This document shows, piece by piece, positions 1-12,720 of a DNA stretch of 64,000 bases. Numbering within the stretch: the stretch's first letter is position 1; each line of letters begins with the position of its first letter. This DNA comes from Eonycteris spelaea (Eukaryota; Chordata; Mammalia; Chiroptera; Pteropodidae). The DNA lies in NCBI GenBank assembly GCA_003508835.1, contig PUFA01000545.1:62001-126000 (forward strand), in the 5' to 3' direction. The notes under the pieces are model-generated. The model worked only from the letters and a program-made list of their open reading frames with translations. It searched no databases and was not told the DNA's origin. The translations under genes were made by a program, and so were the position numbers.

Positions 1-210
1 CTTTTTTTTTCTGTTTGTACAGATCAGCTGTCTATTCTGACTGCATTTTAAAAATAAAAAATATATTGGTTAAGCATTGCCTCAAGTTCTATTTCATTTT
101 TGGCTAAAATTCATAGAAGATTAAGTAGCAAGAAGAAATTAATTGAGCCTGACAAAAACGTATGAATTGTTTCTTCACCCTGAATACTCTGCAACAAATT
201 TTTTTTTTTT
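1..210. other. AT-rich intergenic sequence, nothing recognised
   Basis: Short AT-rich stretch with T-runs. I see no coding frame or recognisable repeat before the L1 tail that begins near 211. Confidence 0.4.
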
Positions 211-1085
211 TTTCTTAATAATTTTTTTTTTATTTTTTCAGTTCGAGTTGGCATACAATATTAGTGCTTAGACATCTAAATAGCTCACAAAGTGATCACC
301 CCAATAAATCTAGTGTTCCTCTGACACCATACAGTTATTACAATAGTGTTGGCTATATTCCTTATGCTATTCTTTATATCTCCATGAGTATTTTGCATTT
401 GCCCATTTGTACTTCTTAATCAATTTCCCATTTTTTACTGACCCTCCCAACACCCCCTCCCATCTATTAACCCTCAAAATGTTCTCTGTCTCTATGAGTT
501 TTTTCCTGGGTTTTATTGTTTGTTTGTTTGTTTTGTTTTTAGATTCCACATGTACATTTGTCTTCCTCTATCTGACTTACTCTACTCAGTACAATACCCT
601 CTAGGTCCATCATGAAATATCTTTTTCCAGCTCATTACTTTTAGTCTGTGTGTGTCTTTCAGTCTGAAGTGAGTCTCTTGTAGGCAGCTTATGTAAGGGT
701 CTTGTTTTTTTATCCATTCAGCCACCCTATCTTTTGACTGGAACATTTAATTCTTTTTCATTTGAAGTACTCGTTAATAGACATATAGTTATTGTCATTC
801 TTTATTTAGATTTTTGATACATATTTTTTTTTTCTTCTAAAAGAAGGTCCTCCAACATTTCCTGTAATACCAGCTTGGCGATGATGAACTCCTTTAGCTT
901 TTTCTTGTCTAGGAAGCTCTTTATCTGTCCTTTGATTCTAAATGATAGCTTTGCTGGATAAAATAATCTTGGTTGTAGGTCCTTGCTTTTCCTCACTTTG
1001 AGTATTTTGTGCCAATCCCTTCTGGCCTGCAAGATTTCTATTGAGAAATCAGCTGACAGTCTTATGGAGAGATCCTTTGTAGGTA
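211..1085 (-). mobile_element. LINE-1 fragment, antisense (3' end and further L1 sequence)
   Basis: The T-rich start near 211-240 fits the poly(A) tail of an L1 lying on the minus strand. It is followed by the typical antisense L1 3' sequence (T-rich, with an ACCCTCCCAACACCCC-like run near 440) and, from about 600, by another antisense L1 segment with the GTGAGTCTCTTGTAGGCAGC stretch. There is no intact frame. At about 1085 the similarity stops abruptly. Family is recalled from general L1 sequence and was not searched. Confidence 0.8.
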
Positions 1086-1985
1086 ACTAATTGTTTTTCT
1101 CTTGCTGGGGCTTGGGACTGGTCATCAAGAGGTATAGGGTACTCAAGACCACAGCTGCTTCTTTGGGTTTTGTGAGCCTTTGAGATACTTTATGAATGTT
1201 CGCAGCAGGAGCTAAGACAGTCCTTTTGTATGGAATAAATCACTGGAGGCAGTTTGGGTGAGCCTGCAAGTTGAGAGAGGTGGAGTCTCAGGGAATACCC
1301 TGGGTGAAGTGATTTGTGTTATCTAAGTTGATGGTGACTCCTATACAATGATACCTGTGTCTGCATGCTGGAGTGGGGAGGGCTCCACGAAGGAACAATG
1401 GCTTCTGCTTGCACCTCTGTCCAGGAGAAGGCTACCCCTCCAGCCCTTGCCCTGAAGCCTGGCAACTCGGTACCTTCCCGTATATCCCTGGTGTCCCTCA
1501 AGCAGCTGCCCCAGTGCTGGGGATCAGAGCTAGTGAGACCATCAGCAAGTAAGGCTGGGCATGAGTCCTTTAGGAGGAATGGTCTCCAACTTGCCACAGC
1601 CTTTCTGTCTCAGTCAGCCACAAACTCTGCTCATTTTCACAGCCAGAGACTGTGTGGACTTCTCTTCCCAGCACTGGAACCCTAGGCTGGGGAGCCCAGT
1701 GTGCGGCTGGGACCTCTCACTCCTCAGGTCAGGGAGGGTTTCTGCAGCCAAGATAGCCCTCCTGATTTTCGATTACCACGTGTGGTTGTGGGACCGGGCC
1801 TTTTGCATCTCCCCTCTCCTATTGTTTTGAGGTGACCTGTTATTTTGGCCCTAGTTATAAGGATTCTGTTTAGCTAGACCTCAGGTGACTCCGCATGCTG
1901 GTTGCTCTGTAGTTTTGCTATAATTTGGTGTGGTCGCTAGAGGAGGTGTGCACAGCCCCAACCTTCTAGGTCATCTTGCAAGGAC
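1086..1985. repeat. GC-richer insert between L1 pieces, unassigned
   Basis: This 0.9-kb segment is clearly richer in GC than the L1 sequence on both sides. The short open frames on both strands (up to about 106 codons) resemble no protein I know. It may be an internal or 5' part of an L1 subfamily, or a separate insertion. L1 similarity resumes near 1990. Confidence 0.4.
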
Positions 1986-2628
1986 CAGTTTTTTTTTTTC
2001 TTTCTTATATTTTTAGTTTCATAGCATTGTAGTCACAGAAGTCACTTAATATATGATTTAATTATTCTTAAATTTATTGAGACTAGTTTTGTGGCTTTAT
2101 ATGTGGTTTATCTTGAAAAATGTTCCATGTACACTCGAAAAGACTGTATATTCTGCTGATTTGGGGTGAAATGCTCTAAATATGTCAATTAAATCTGTCT
2201 GGTCTCGTGTGTCATTTAAGACAGCTGTTTTCTTATTGACTTTCTGTCTGAAAGATCTGTCCTTTGATGTCACTGGGATGTTAAAGCCCCTACTATGAGT
2301 GTATTACCGTCGACCTCTCCCTTTATATCTATCAGTATTTGTTTTGTATATTTAGTTGCTCCTTTGTTGGGTACATATACATTTACAAGGTTTATATGCT
2401 CTTGTTGGACTGATCTTTTTATTATAATGTAATGTAGCTCTTTGACTCTCATAATAGCCTTTGTTTGTTTTAAAGTCTATTTTGTCTGATAGAAGTATTG
2501 TCATCCTGGCCTCTTGTTTTGTTTTGTTTTCATTTGTATGAAATATCTTTTGTCATCCCTTTACTTTCTGTATATGTCTTTCGATCAGAAGTGCATCTCT
2601 TATAGACAGCATATGTATGAGTCTTGTC
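1986..2628 (-). mobile_element. LINE-1 ORF2 endonuclease-region fragment, antisense
   Basis: On the minus strand, 2270-2452 reads as the L1 ORF2 endonuclease region (NLVNVYVPNKGATKY and DIKGEVDGNTLIVG are typical of that domain). Flanking DNA is antisense L1 on both sides. The frame is short and broken, so this is a dead copy. It is interrupted at about 2629 by a tRNA-derived SINE. Confidence 0.85.
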
Positions 2629-2913
2629 TTTTTTTTCTCCCTCTTCAATACCCCTCCCCCCACTTCCCCCCTGACCCATAGATCTTGCTTTTTTCCCCTT
2701 AAGAACTGGATCTCTGAAGGCCGGACATCCCCTCCCACATGCTCGTGGTGCACACCTGGGGCCTGGCAGCCCCTGTGCACTCAGGGGGTCTGCCACACCC
2801 AGGGTATGGTCTGTTGCACCCAAGGTATGGTCTGTGGCTCCACCTGGGGCGTGAACCCAGGACCTTCTGTGTACAAAGCAGACATGCTAACCACTACACT
2901 ATGGAGCCACCTC
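2629..2913 (-). mobile_element. tRNA-derived SINE inserted in L1
   Basis: On the minus strand the element starts with a tRNA-like head (TAGTGTAGTGGTTAGCA, with the B-box region near 2850-2870), followed by a unique body and an A-rich tail seen as T-rich at about 2629-2640 on the plus strand. The head resembles tRNA-Val. A GTCTTGT motif on both sides (about 2620 and 2917) is consistent with a target-site duplication inside the host L1. A second copy lies at 24502-24732. Confidence 0.8.
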
Positions 2914-2926
2914 TGGGTCTTGTTTT

Positions 2927-2932
2927 CTTGTG

Positions 2933-2963
<31 letters not shown>

Positions 2964-2973
2964 TGTGTGTGTA
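2927..2973. repeat. (TG)n microsatellite
   Basis: Uninterrupted TG dinucleotides with one GG break near 2957. Apparent reading frames here encode only Cys/Val repeats. Confidence 0.95.
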
Positions 2974-2979
2974 CACAGA

Positions 2980-4070
2980 TCCCACGTTGCATTTAGCTGT
3001 CATGTCCCTTTAGTCTCCTGATCTATGACAGTGTTCCAATAGGTGTGGGATGATATTTCATGGTTTTGATTTGCATTTTTCTAATAGTTAGTGACATGTG
3101 TATATTTTCTTTGGAAAAATGTCTATTAAAGTCCTTTGCCCATTTTCAATTGGGTTATTTGATTTTTTATTGTGAACATATTTTTATTTGCTAATTTTTA
3201 TCTGTATATCTTCTTTGTGAAGAGTTTGTTCAGATCTTTTGCCCATTTTAAAACTTTTTATTTTTGAGTTTTAAAAGCTTTTTATATAGTCTAGATATAA
3301 GTCTTTTATTATATATGTGATTTGCAACATCCCCCAGTCTGTGGGCTGTCTTTTCAGTCTTTCAATAGCATAGGACCTTTCATGACACAAGAGCATACAG
3401 ATTTTCTTCAATTTTTTTTTTCTAGAAATTGTACATTTTATATTTAGGCCTATGATTCATTTTGAATTAATTTTTGTATAAGATGTGAGGCATGTGTTGA
3501 GGTTCTTTTTTTTATTTTTATTTTTTGTATACAGATGTCCAGTTTTTCCAGCACCATCTATTGAAAAGATTTTCCTTTTTCCATTCAATTGCCTTTGTCA
3601 AAAATCAATTGACTATATTTTGGGGCTTTCTCTTCTGTCTCTTTTCTATCTTTGCACCAATGCCACACTATCTTCGTTTAAGTATTATAACTTTATAGTA
3701 AGTCTTAAAATCAGATATTACGTTCTTCTAACTTTGTTCTTTTTAAGAGTTACTTTGGTTATTCTAGTTCCTTTGTTTTTCCATATAAATTTTAGAATCA
3801 GCTTGTTGATATCTCCAAAATTCTTGCTGGGATTTTGATTGTAATTGTGTAAAATCTAAAGATCAAGTTGGGAAAAATTAACATCTTAATAATATTACAT
3901 CTTCCAACCCATGAACATGGTATTTCTCTCCATTTATTTATATTTTTGATTTCTTTCATCACTGTCTTGTAGTTTTTCATGTACAGATCCTACACGTACT
4001 TTGTTTAAATTCATATCTAAGTCCTTTATATTTTCTGGTGTTATTGTAAACCTTACCTCTTTTTAAATAA
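2980..4070 (-). mobile_element. LINE-1 (L1M-like) fragment, antisense
   Basis: Typical antisense L1 text: a CTTTGCCCATTTT motif twice (about 3134 and 3238), and near 3530-3610 a stretch on cursor-like L1 sequence reading CCAGTTTTTCCAGCACCATC. Several substitutions and small gaps indicate an old copy. There is no usable ORF. Confidence 0.75.
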
Positions 4071-5060
4071 AATAATTTCAGGGGTGTATTTGCAAACTCA
4101 CTAGGCCTATTCAGATATGAACTTAGGCTGAAATTCCATTTATCTCTTGATCCCATGCCCTAAGCCTTCAGTTTGACTTGTCTCACAGTGGCATTCTAAC
4201 TCCCCAGAGCCAGCATTTAAGTATTGCCCTTTGCTAATTGACAGTAACTCTGGAAAATCGCTGCAGGACCTTTTGGGAAAGGCCCTAAAGAAACTTTGTA
4301 TCACACACTTGTGGCAATGTCAAGGGCATGCATATCTCTTGGTTCAAAGGTCTCTTGGTAAACCAGTAAACCAGTTTAGAATAACAGGTCTGAGAAGTGG
4401 GCAAGAAGCAAAAATATTTCATTACAATAACAGCAATTGGAGCTAGGTATACACAGGCCAGACTCACATTTCTTTCTTTTTTTTTTTTTAATGTCACACA
4501 AAGCTGTATGGTAATACTTCCCAAATATTTAAGGCCACTGGCAATGATTCCTAATTATCAAACATTTTGATTGACACTCTGGACTTGATTTCTATTATAG
4601 CAGCCATGCCTAATTGCAAAAATTGAAAATCTTACCTCTCTTTAATGTGATAACATCTGCCCTGCAAGCTCCTAATTTAGAATCAGTTCTACAATCTGGT
4701 TTACCTAAATAGATGAGTGTCCGTATCTTGTAAATGAGTGGAGTCTGATTTCATGAATTTATGATTTCAATATTCAGTGGGTCCTCACCACAGCTAGCCA
4801 ATCCTTCTACTATATGTCTTGGGTCAGCCACTTTCCTGTTTTCCTCAGTAACAATTTACAGCCTTTACCACTTTCCCCAAACCTCTCTGCCTGACAGTCT
4901 TTCTCAGCAGATGATTTCCCTCCCCAAAGCACCAAGAACATAGGGGCACACTTAGTTGTAACCGCTCTCATCCTTTTCTCTTTCTAGTCTCTGAGACTAG
5001 GAAGAGGTGGCCCTATTCCTGCTCAAAGCTAATCTGCTACCTCTTATTCGATCAACTGAT
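4071..5060. other. Intergenic, nothing recognised
   Basis: Apparently unique AT-rich sequence. Short frames on both strands have no recognisable protein features. Near 4477 there is a T-run; I assign no repeat. Confidence 0.4.
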
Positions 5061-5084
5061 ATATATTAAGTATCTCTTATGTGC

Positions 5085-5440
5085 TAGATACAGCAGGTCC
5101 TCGAATAATGTTTCATCCAACATCATTTGGTTATAATGTCGATAAGAAAAAAAATTGATTCCTGGCAGGAGCCACTGTCAGTGTGGAGTTTGCACGTTCT
5201 CCCCATTGTCTGCATGAGTTTTCTTCCAGTACTCCAGTTTCCTCCTACATCCCAAAGATGTACACATTAGGTGAATTGACATGTCTACACTGTTCCAGTC
5301 TGAGTGAATATAGGTATGTGTGTGAGTGCACGCTGTGATGGAAGGGCATCTCGTCCAGGGTTGATTCAGGCCTTGCACCCTGAGCTGCCAGGACAGGCTC
5401 CAGCCACCTGCTGGAATAAGCAGGTTAGAAAATAATGGTC
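5085..5440 (+). repeat. Composite old interspersed repeat, family not assigned
   Basis: The first part (5096-5160, starting CCTCGAATAATG and containing TATAATGTCGATAAG) and the second part (5178-5440, containing GTGGAGTTTGCACGTTCTCC) form a recognisable dispersed-repeat text. The second part resembles a motif found in many vertebrate transposable elements. I cannot name the family with confidence. Confidence 0.5.
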
Positions 5441-5689
5441 TTACTTGTTTTTACTCATCTTTCTTAAATGGACGTATAGCTCACATTTATTTAAGTGTTT
5501 AATATTAGAAGTGTTTTGGCTCTTTATTTAGAAGTTTGGTGATGTTTTTGTGACCAGAAATATGCCATGGGAACTTATGTCTTGTTTATATCAATTAGCC
5601 TATAGTAAAATTGGTCTTGTTATACATCTTTTAGCTTAAAGTTATAATTTCCAAGAACCTATTGACAATATTAAGTGGGGACTTACCAT

Positions 5690-7700
5690 ATTGTACTTGG
5701 AGCTGGGGACATAGTGGAGAACAAAACAGCTATGATTTTGAGGGCAGGGATGACAAACAAATAAGTGAACAAGAAAATTATTAGTTAAAATAGTATAATG
5801 TGATAGAGAATGACAGGTGGTCAGGGATGGACTCTGAGGAGGGGCCATTTGAGCAATATAAAACCTGAAGGATGAAAATGAGTCAGTCAGGTAAAGATCA
5901 CAGGGAAAGTATTCCAAATAATGGCAGCAGAAAATACAAAGGCCATACAGAGGGATAAGCTTAGCATGTTGGAGGAACAAAAAGAAGGCCAATGTGACTA
6001 GATTATATTGAGTGAAGAGAGAGCAAACAAGTAGTAAGAGTGAGGTCAGAGGAGTGATCAGAAGCCAGGCCATGTATGGCCCCTTATAGGCCCAAATAAG
6101 GATTTTGGATCTTAAAAGTACAGTGGGAAATTATTGGATACCTTAAAGCAGAGGAGTAACAGGATTTATGTTATAAAATCATCCTAGCTGCTACGTGGAG
6201 AATGGCTTGTTGTTGGGGAGCAAGACTGGAAGCAGGGAGAAGAATTAGGAGACTCTTATTATAGTTCAGGTGAGAGATGAGAGTGGCTGGACCAATGTAG
6301 TAAAGGAATAGTTGAGTAAGTGAATGAAGATGTGTTTTGGAGGTTTCCTTATCGGGATAGATTGGATGTGAGGTAAATCAAGGACAACTTCTAGATTTGT
6401 GGCTAGAATAACTGGGTGACCTGAAGTGCCATTTACTGAGATAGGGAGGAACAGCCTTTGGGGGAAAGCCAAACATTCTGTTTTGGACATGTTATGTTTG
6501 AAATGCCTATTGGCTATCGAAGTGGCAATGTTAGTTAGGTATGCAGTTGGATATGTATCTAGAGCTCAGTTGGAGAGGTCTAGCTAGAGATATAAATTTG
6601 AGGGTTTTCAGTATATAGATGTTATTCAAAGCCATGAGACAGCTTGAGATTCCTAAGATGTCAGTGTAAATAGCGAAGAGAATAGGTCCATGGATTGAAT
6701 CCTGGGGCACTCCATCATTTACTAGTCAAGTGATAAGAAGACTGAGTAGATATGGCTAGTAAGGTTGGAGGAAAATAGAGTGAAATATCCTGATAGCTAA
6801 GAGAAGTGAGTGTTTTATATCTTTCAGGGACCAGCTGGAAAACAGAAACCACATTCAGAATTTTAAACAAAAAGAAGTTAACATGAGGAATTGGTTACTG
6901 AGAGCTGTTCTTAGCAAGAGCTGAGAAGCCAAGGAGGGGGATGGTGAATTAATTCAGAAATTTAGCAACAGCAGGAAATTGCTTCATTTCTAATTGCTTC
7001 ACCTCTACTGGAGGTGAAAGTAGAAGATGTTATTACCCAAGTCCAAGATCAGTGACTACCCGGCAGAAGCAAGAAGGCTGGCCCAGGAGGAGCTGCTCCA
7101 TGGAGGGAGGGCCTATCCAGTGGCAGCCACAGAGTAGATACAGTCACTGCTAGAGATGACACTCAAAACGGAGGGACAGGAAGGGGAATAACCTGGATTT
7201 TCCCCTTCTTCTGCTCTCCAGTGATGCCCATTGTCCTACTCTATCAGTAAGTCAGAGAGGAAGAGTACCTAGGAAATGTAGTTGTCTGCTCTACACAGCA
7301 GAGCAGGAGAAGAGGCGGAATGACTCCAAGAACAAATAGGCAAATGACCAGCACATATAAGTAAGATGAGGCCTTAGAGATGACATTTAGCAATATGGAG
7401 GTCGTTGATGACCTCGACAAGAGCAGTTAGGTAGAGTGGTGTGAGCAAAGGCCTGATAGCAGTGAGTTCAAGAGCAAATGGGAAAAGAGGAATTGGAGGC
7501 ACTGAATACAGACAACTTTTTTTTTGGTGCCTTGCCGTAAAAGGAAAGAAGAGGAATGGGGTAGTATGTAGAGTGGGAAGTTAAGATCGATAGTAGATAT
7601 TTTCAAGGTGGGAGAAATAACTGCATATTTGAATGCTGATGAGGAAAAAGTGAAGAGAGAAGTAAAGATTGATCATTCAGGAGAGAACTACTGGAGTGAT
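5690..7700 (+). repeat. Long ancient interspersed repeat with internal insertion
   Basis: The stretch 5690-6810 and again 7370-7700 reads as one old dispersed repeat (GGAGAATGGCTTGTTG, TGGGGCACTCCATCATTT and GACCTCGACAAGAGCAGTT are characteristic pieces). About 6815-7365 interrupts it with unrelated sequence starting CAGGGACCAGCTGGAAAAC, itself like a repeat. I could not assign either family. The minus-strand frame of 143 codons at 5642-6073 lies inside this repeat and is not considered a gene. Confidence 0.5.
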
Positions 7701-7789
7701 ATACGTGAGTAGTCAGGCAGGGATGAGATCTGCTGCACAAGTTGTACAGTAATAAGTTTTGTAGAAAATAGGTCTATATAATCTTCATC

Positions 7790-8030
7790 ACTCAAGTTTG
7801 GAAAAGACCTTTAAAATCATGTGCTCTAACCTCTCATATGCAGGAATTCCCTGTGCAGCCCCCCAGATACATATTGGTCTAGCCTTTGCTTGAAAGTCTC
7901 TGGTGATGGTAAACTTACAATTTCCCAAAGCTGCCATTTCCATTTTATAACAGATATAATTGTTAGAAAAATGTTCCTTTTCAAAACAAGATGTAATTAG
8001 TGCCTTGTTCTCAATTGGGTTATAGTTTGG
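7790..8030 (-). mobile_element. L3/CR1-like LINE 3' fragment, antisense
   Basis: The order of motifs (GCTTGAAAGTCTCTGGTGATG, then an ATTTCCCAAAGCTGCC-like piece, then AATTGTTAGAAAAATG) matches the antisense of the L3/CR1 3' region. A sense copy of the same region is at 53740-54890. Confidence 0.6.
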
Positions 8031-8199
8031 ACAAACTAGCTATAAGGATCATTTGGGGTCAACGGAAAAAAAAATATGTGCTATTAGATGAATTGAAAAT
8101 TTGTTTAAAGGTAGAGATTGTTAGCTGAAAAAAGCAGTTTGCAGAACAGTATATAGAGTGGTCTTATTTGGTTTTTATATAACTATCTGTTCATGTGTA

Positions 8200-9445
8200 T
8201 ACACACACATATGAAAAGAGAGATCTGGAGGGATATGCATTAAGATATTAACAGTGTTGATCTCTGGGTAATGAGAATGTATCATTAAGTTCCAGCAGAA
8301 CTTCAATGAACAGTTCTTAAACTGTTTAGAGAGTAGAAAAAGATAACTTCCCTCAATTCTTTATATGAAAATAGGATAACTAATTCCAAACTTGACAATG
8401 ATAGCAGGAAAAAAGAAATATATAGACCAGTCTCACCTACAAATATAGATATAAATTCCTGAATATAGATATAAAGGTTCTAAATAAAATATCAGCAAGT
8501 AGAATTCAGATGAAATTCTAGAGACATTTTCATTGATGTCAGGAACAAGACTAGGATGCTTGCCATCACTGATGTTACTCAATATTATTCTGGAAATTCT
8601 ACCTTACCAAATAAAATGAGAAAATTGAGAAGTTAGATGTTAGGGACAAATTCTCAAGTTACCTTAAATAATAGATATTTATTGTAAGGATACATATGGG
8701 AATGAGGAGCTAGGAATAGAAAAAAAGTCTTAATTATAATAAAAGGTATCTATTAAAAAATCCTACAGCAGGTATCATACTTAAAAGCTTGCCTCCTGAA
8801 AGTGGCAATGAGACAAGGATTCCCTCTGTTATCGTTGTATTAGAAATCCTAGCCAGTACAATAAGAGAAGAAAAAACAAAAAAAATTAAAGATTTGGAAA
8901 GGAAGAAATGACACTTATCATTTGTAGAAATTGTACATAGAATATACAAAAGAACTGAAAGATAAACATTTGAATTGATAAATAAATTTTAAAATGTTGC
9001 TGGACATGTGGTCAATATCAAAAAAAAATTGATTGTATTTTTGTATATAAGCCACAAGCAGTTGAAAACTTTAAAAATATAGATATTAAGTCATTACAAT
9101 AGTATAAAAATACCTAGAGATAAGTATAGGAAAAACATGTGCAAGAAAACTATAAAATTTTATTGAGAAAAATTAAAATCTCAATAAATGGAGTATCATA
9201 CCATCATATAAGACTTGAAGACTTGATAGCTTTAAGGTGTCAATTCTCCATAAGTTGATTTAAAGATTCAGAGACCGCATTCAAAAGTGCCAACAGTTAT
9301 ATGTTTGTGAGGGGAAGACATGACAAGCTCATTTAAATTATATGGAAATGAAAAGGTCCAAGAATAGCTAAAGGACTCTTGAAGAACTTGATGGGAAAAC
9401 TTTTCCATTAGATATTGTCTTATTATGTAGTGAAAGTAATTAAAA
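8200..9445 (+). mobile_element. LINE-1 ORF2 fragments, sense, heavily decayed
   Basis: Sense-strand L1 reverse-transcriptase-region text: an AATATTATTCTGGAAATTCTA motif near 8580 and a second, partly overlapping version (ATTAGAAATCCTAGCCAGTA) near 8840, so at least two pieces are present. Further L1 text continues to about 9440. It is full of stops and frame breaks. Confidence 0.75.
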
Positions 9446-10689
9446 CCTCATCTCTCATCTAAGGAACAACTGAAAGCAGAACTGATTCACTTTGTAATTG
9501 GAATGATTAGGGTGCATCGAGGTAATACTTCCTAAATAGCAACTTTATAGGCCTGTGATTCTCTGTGTCTTAAAATTTCTACAATTAGAGTCATAGCTTT
9601 AGGCGACAGTCTTCATGAAAATGTATATGCTCAGTGGCAAATCTGTGTGCAGAAGCAGAATGAGGCCCCATCACAAATGCTGACTTTTTTCTAGAAGTGT
9701 ATATTTCATTTTTTTCCCTGGGCATCATATTGCTGCTGCCAGTTTTAAAAGTTGTTGCTACTTGCTCATGGTTACTCATAGATGACAAACTGGCGTCCTG
9801 AGAGAAGCATAGTTGGCTGCCTAGCCCATAAGCCGAGTGAGTTCTTATTCTAACTGCTCCCTGCATGTGAGGACCCTTTCTTCTCAGAACAGCAAGGCAC
9901 TGTTTTTGAATGATTGCCCATCTAATTCCTGTGTGGATTTTAAAAGCCCGTCTAAGTGGGCAGTGTACTTATCTTTTGTTACTCTAGTACCTAACATGCC
10001 ACCTGTTCTATTTCATCATTACAGCAGCAGTTTTTCCTTTGGAGCTTATAATTAGTTTTCCTTTGTAATTTTGTACATTTTGTATTTGCCTACTAATTAG
10101 GTTTAATCCTGACTCCTGTAATTCTTGTCTGCTCATAGACAAGTGTTTTTCTTTATTGTCAACTCTGAAATAATTTTCTGATTGGTTTGTAATATTTTAA
10201 TACCTACATAGTTTTATTTGCCATTAGCCAGATTTTGCCATTAGCATAACTAACTATTATTGTAACAAAATAATAGTTATCTACTGAAGCCTTCGAATGT
10301 AGGTGTTGTTTAGGAAATAGTTTTGGTAAAAAAAAGTTTGTGAATTTAGGAAGTAGGTAAAAAGTTTGTGAATGGTGAAAAGGAACACAGTGTCATAACA
10401 TGTTCTCTAAATAATATAGATGCCTCCTGGTACAAACTAATTAAATCCATGGGAGGAAAGACAGATCTGTGTGACCAAGGATAAGGCACCTTGAAATCTG
10501 AACACCATTTGGACCTGACTACTCAAGTATATGATTCATTCTGTAGTTTCAATTAAGACCCCCAATACCACTTGGAAATCCTATCGTATGTCCCTGGTCA
10601 GCTCCTCTTCAGTGTCTTGAAGTAGCCATTCCACTTTCCTCCAGCCCCAAACCTGGACCAGCCACCCTTTGCAACAGAAGGACTGTTTT
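9446..10689. other. Intergenic, nothing recognised
   Basis: AT-rich sequence without a recognisable repeat or coding frame. A tandemly echoed AAAAAGTTTGTGAAT motif occurs near 10333 and 10360. Confidence 0.4.
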
Positions 10690-11160
10690 CATTTTCAGCC
10701 TCTCACTTACTGGTCCACGGAGTCAAATCAAATGCAACAGCATCCCCTGTCCCATCTGTAGTATACACTGTATGTGTTTCCTCCCCCTTCAGGACTGAAG
10801 AGCTCTACCTGCCCCAGACAGCCCTGAGCTGTCAGACCCCTTTGGGGTTTGCCTCAGCTGAAGAGAGCCGCTTTGCCCAAGAGCATGATCCCTTCGCAGG
10901 GCAGCTTGCATCCAATGAATGACGGGTGAGGGTGTATAAAGGCCTGGCCTCCTGGTCCCAACTCCTAGCTTCTGAGATTCCCATGGGGAACTCCATCAAA
11001 CCTGCATTGCAGCCTATCGTCTCCCTCCTCCAGACCTCCTTCCATTTCTTCTCTTCCGTGGCTGGAGAGCTCAGGAGCGCGCCTTAATAAATACTCTGCA
11101 CGCTGCTCTCCCTCTCAGAGTCAGCTACTAAGCAAACTCAACCTGCAACACTCTCTTCTC
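10690..11160 (+). mobile_element. LTR-like element (candidate solo LTR)
   Basis: GC-richer block with a TATA-like GTGTATAAAGG at about 10932-10942 and an AATAAA-type signal in CCTTAATAAATACTC near 11083, about 150 bp apart, followed by sequence ending CCTGCAACA near 11150. This promoter/polyadenylation layout is typical of a retroviral LTR. No internal retroviral sequence is visible, so I read it as a solo LTR; borders are approximate. Confidence 0.55.
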
Positions 11161-11239
11161 CTCCCTCCTCCTGCCTCTCCTCCCTCCTCCTCCCTCCTCC
11201 TGCCCAAGGGTGAGCCGAACTCCCCCAACCCCACCGCCT

Positions 11240-12720
11240 CTGTGTTCGCAGGTCCTGTTCCCCTCACCTCCCCTTGGGCCTTTCTGAGGAACCATATTGC
11301 TTATGGTTCCATCAATTCTGTCCTCTCTCTTTTCTGTAACTTCAACCTCTCCCTGTCTCTCTCTTCCCCTTTACATGGAAATTTGAACAAATACCTCCAA
11401 CAAAAACCTCTTTTGACACAGAGTCCCCTGCTAGCTTCTTCCCCTTCACAGTATTAAACGTCTGAAATAAGCCCATTGCAGTCTGGCCTCTGCGTCCATT
11501 ACTCTGCTAAAAATATCTCCCAGTTCAGCTCTATCTTACTCTACTTCTCTGGTGCATCTAGCTTTGATAGCCATTGTCTCCTCCCTGATTTCCAGGACAA
11601 TTGACTCTCTCCTACTTTCTTTACATTCCTTAGATGCTTATGGTGTCCAGAGCTACATCCTTAGCCCTCTTCTCTTCTTATTCATCATCTCATTCATAAC
11701 GATGACTTCATCTACCCCCATGTGCTGAAGATACCCAAATTTTTATCTCCAGCCGAGACCTCTGCTGCCAAGTGATAACCCTTTTATATCCAAGCAGCTA
11801 TTAGACATCCCCACCTCCATATCCCACAAGTACCTCAAACCCAACATATCCACGGTGGCCATATCCAACCCTTGTCCCAGCCCAGGTCCCCCCTGTGTTC
11901 CTGAACTCAGTGAATAGCACTTGCATGTACCCAGTTACTCAAACCTGAAAATTGACACCCCCCTCGGCACAACTTCTCTCCCATGTCACCTACTTCTCAT
12001 CAACTACCACGTCTTGTTGATTCTGTTTATTTAAGGATTCTTGAATTCCTCCTTTACGCCCTCCCTGACAATGTCCTAATTTGGGCTTTGAAACTCTATA
12101 ACCCAAATGACTGCAATAGCCTCCCCACCAGTCTCCCTGCCTTAAAGCCCTGCTCTACTCTCTGCTGCCAGAGCAGTGTTTCTTAAAAGTAATTTGGATA
12201 TGGCACTCGCCTGTTCAAAATGCCCCAGTGGCTCCCTATTGCCTTTAGGATGAAGTAAAAAGTCCTTTAACTGGCGCCTCTTGGATCTAGATGCTGCCTG
12301 CTTGGCTTCATCATCCCCACCCCCACCCCCAGCAAGCACTTTATATTCTAGCAAACTGGACAACTTGAAGTGCTTTGAACATGCCTCATTCTCTCACATC
12401 TCAATGCCTCCTTTGTGCATGTCCTTTCCTCTGGACAGCTGCCTTATTACTCCTCCCTCCCCGAGGCCCCATTTATTTTTCAAGTGTTCTTATACAATTT
12501 CCTGACTTTCTGAGGCTGCCTTAGGCCCTCATACTTCCCATCCTCTTTACAGACACCATTGGACTTATCACACCCTACCCAGCCCCTCCCTTTCCATGCC
12601 TGCCTTTCTACCAAACTGCGTTCCTTGAAGCCAAAAGTAATCCCAGTACTTAGCATGGGGTTTGGTCAATGGTTGCCACACTGTAAGAGCTTATTGGATA
12701 AATGCATCAATGAAGCACAA
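11240..12720 (+). mobile_element. L2 LINE fragment, sense
   Basis: Sense L2 text: pieces like GATACCCAAATTTTTATCTCC (11729), CCAGTGGCTCCCTATTGCC (12224) and the Pro/Ser/Leu-rich degenerate frame are characteristic of L2 ORF2 and its 3' end. Small open frames in it (up to 74 codons) are remnants or chance. Confidence 0.75.

Noticed and set aside
5642..6073. 143-codon minus-strand frame, hydrophobic
   Set aside because: Lies within an old interspersed repeat and has no recognisable homologue; hydrophobicity follows from base composition.
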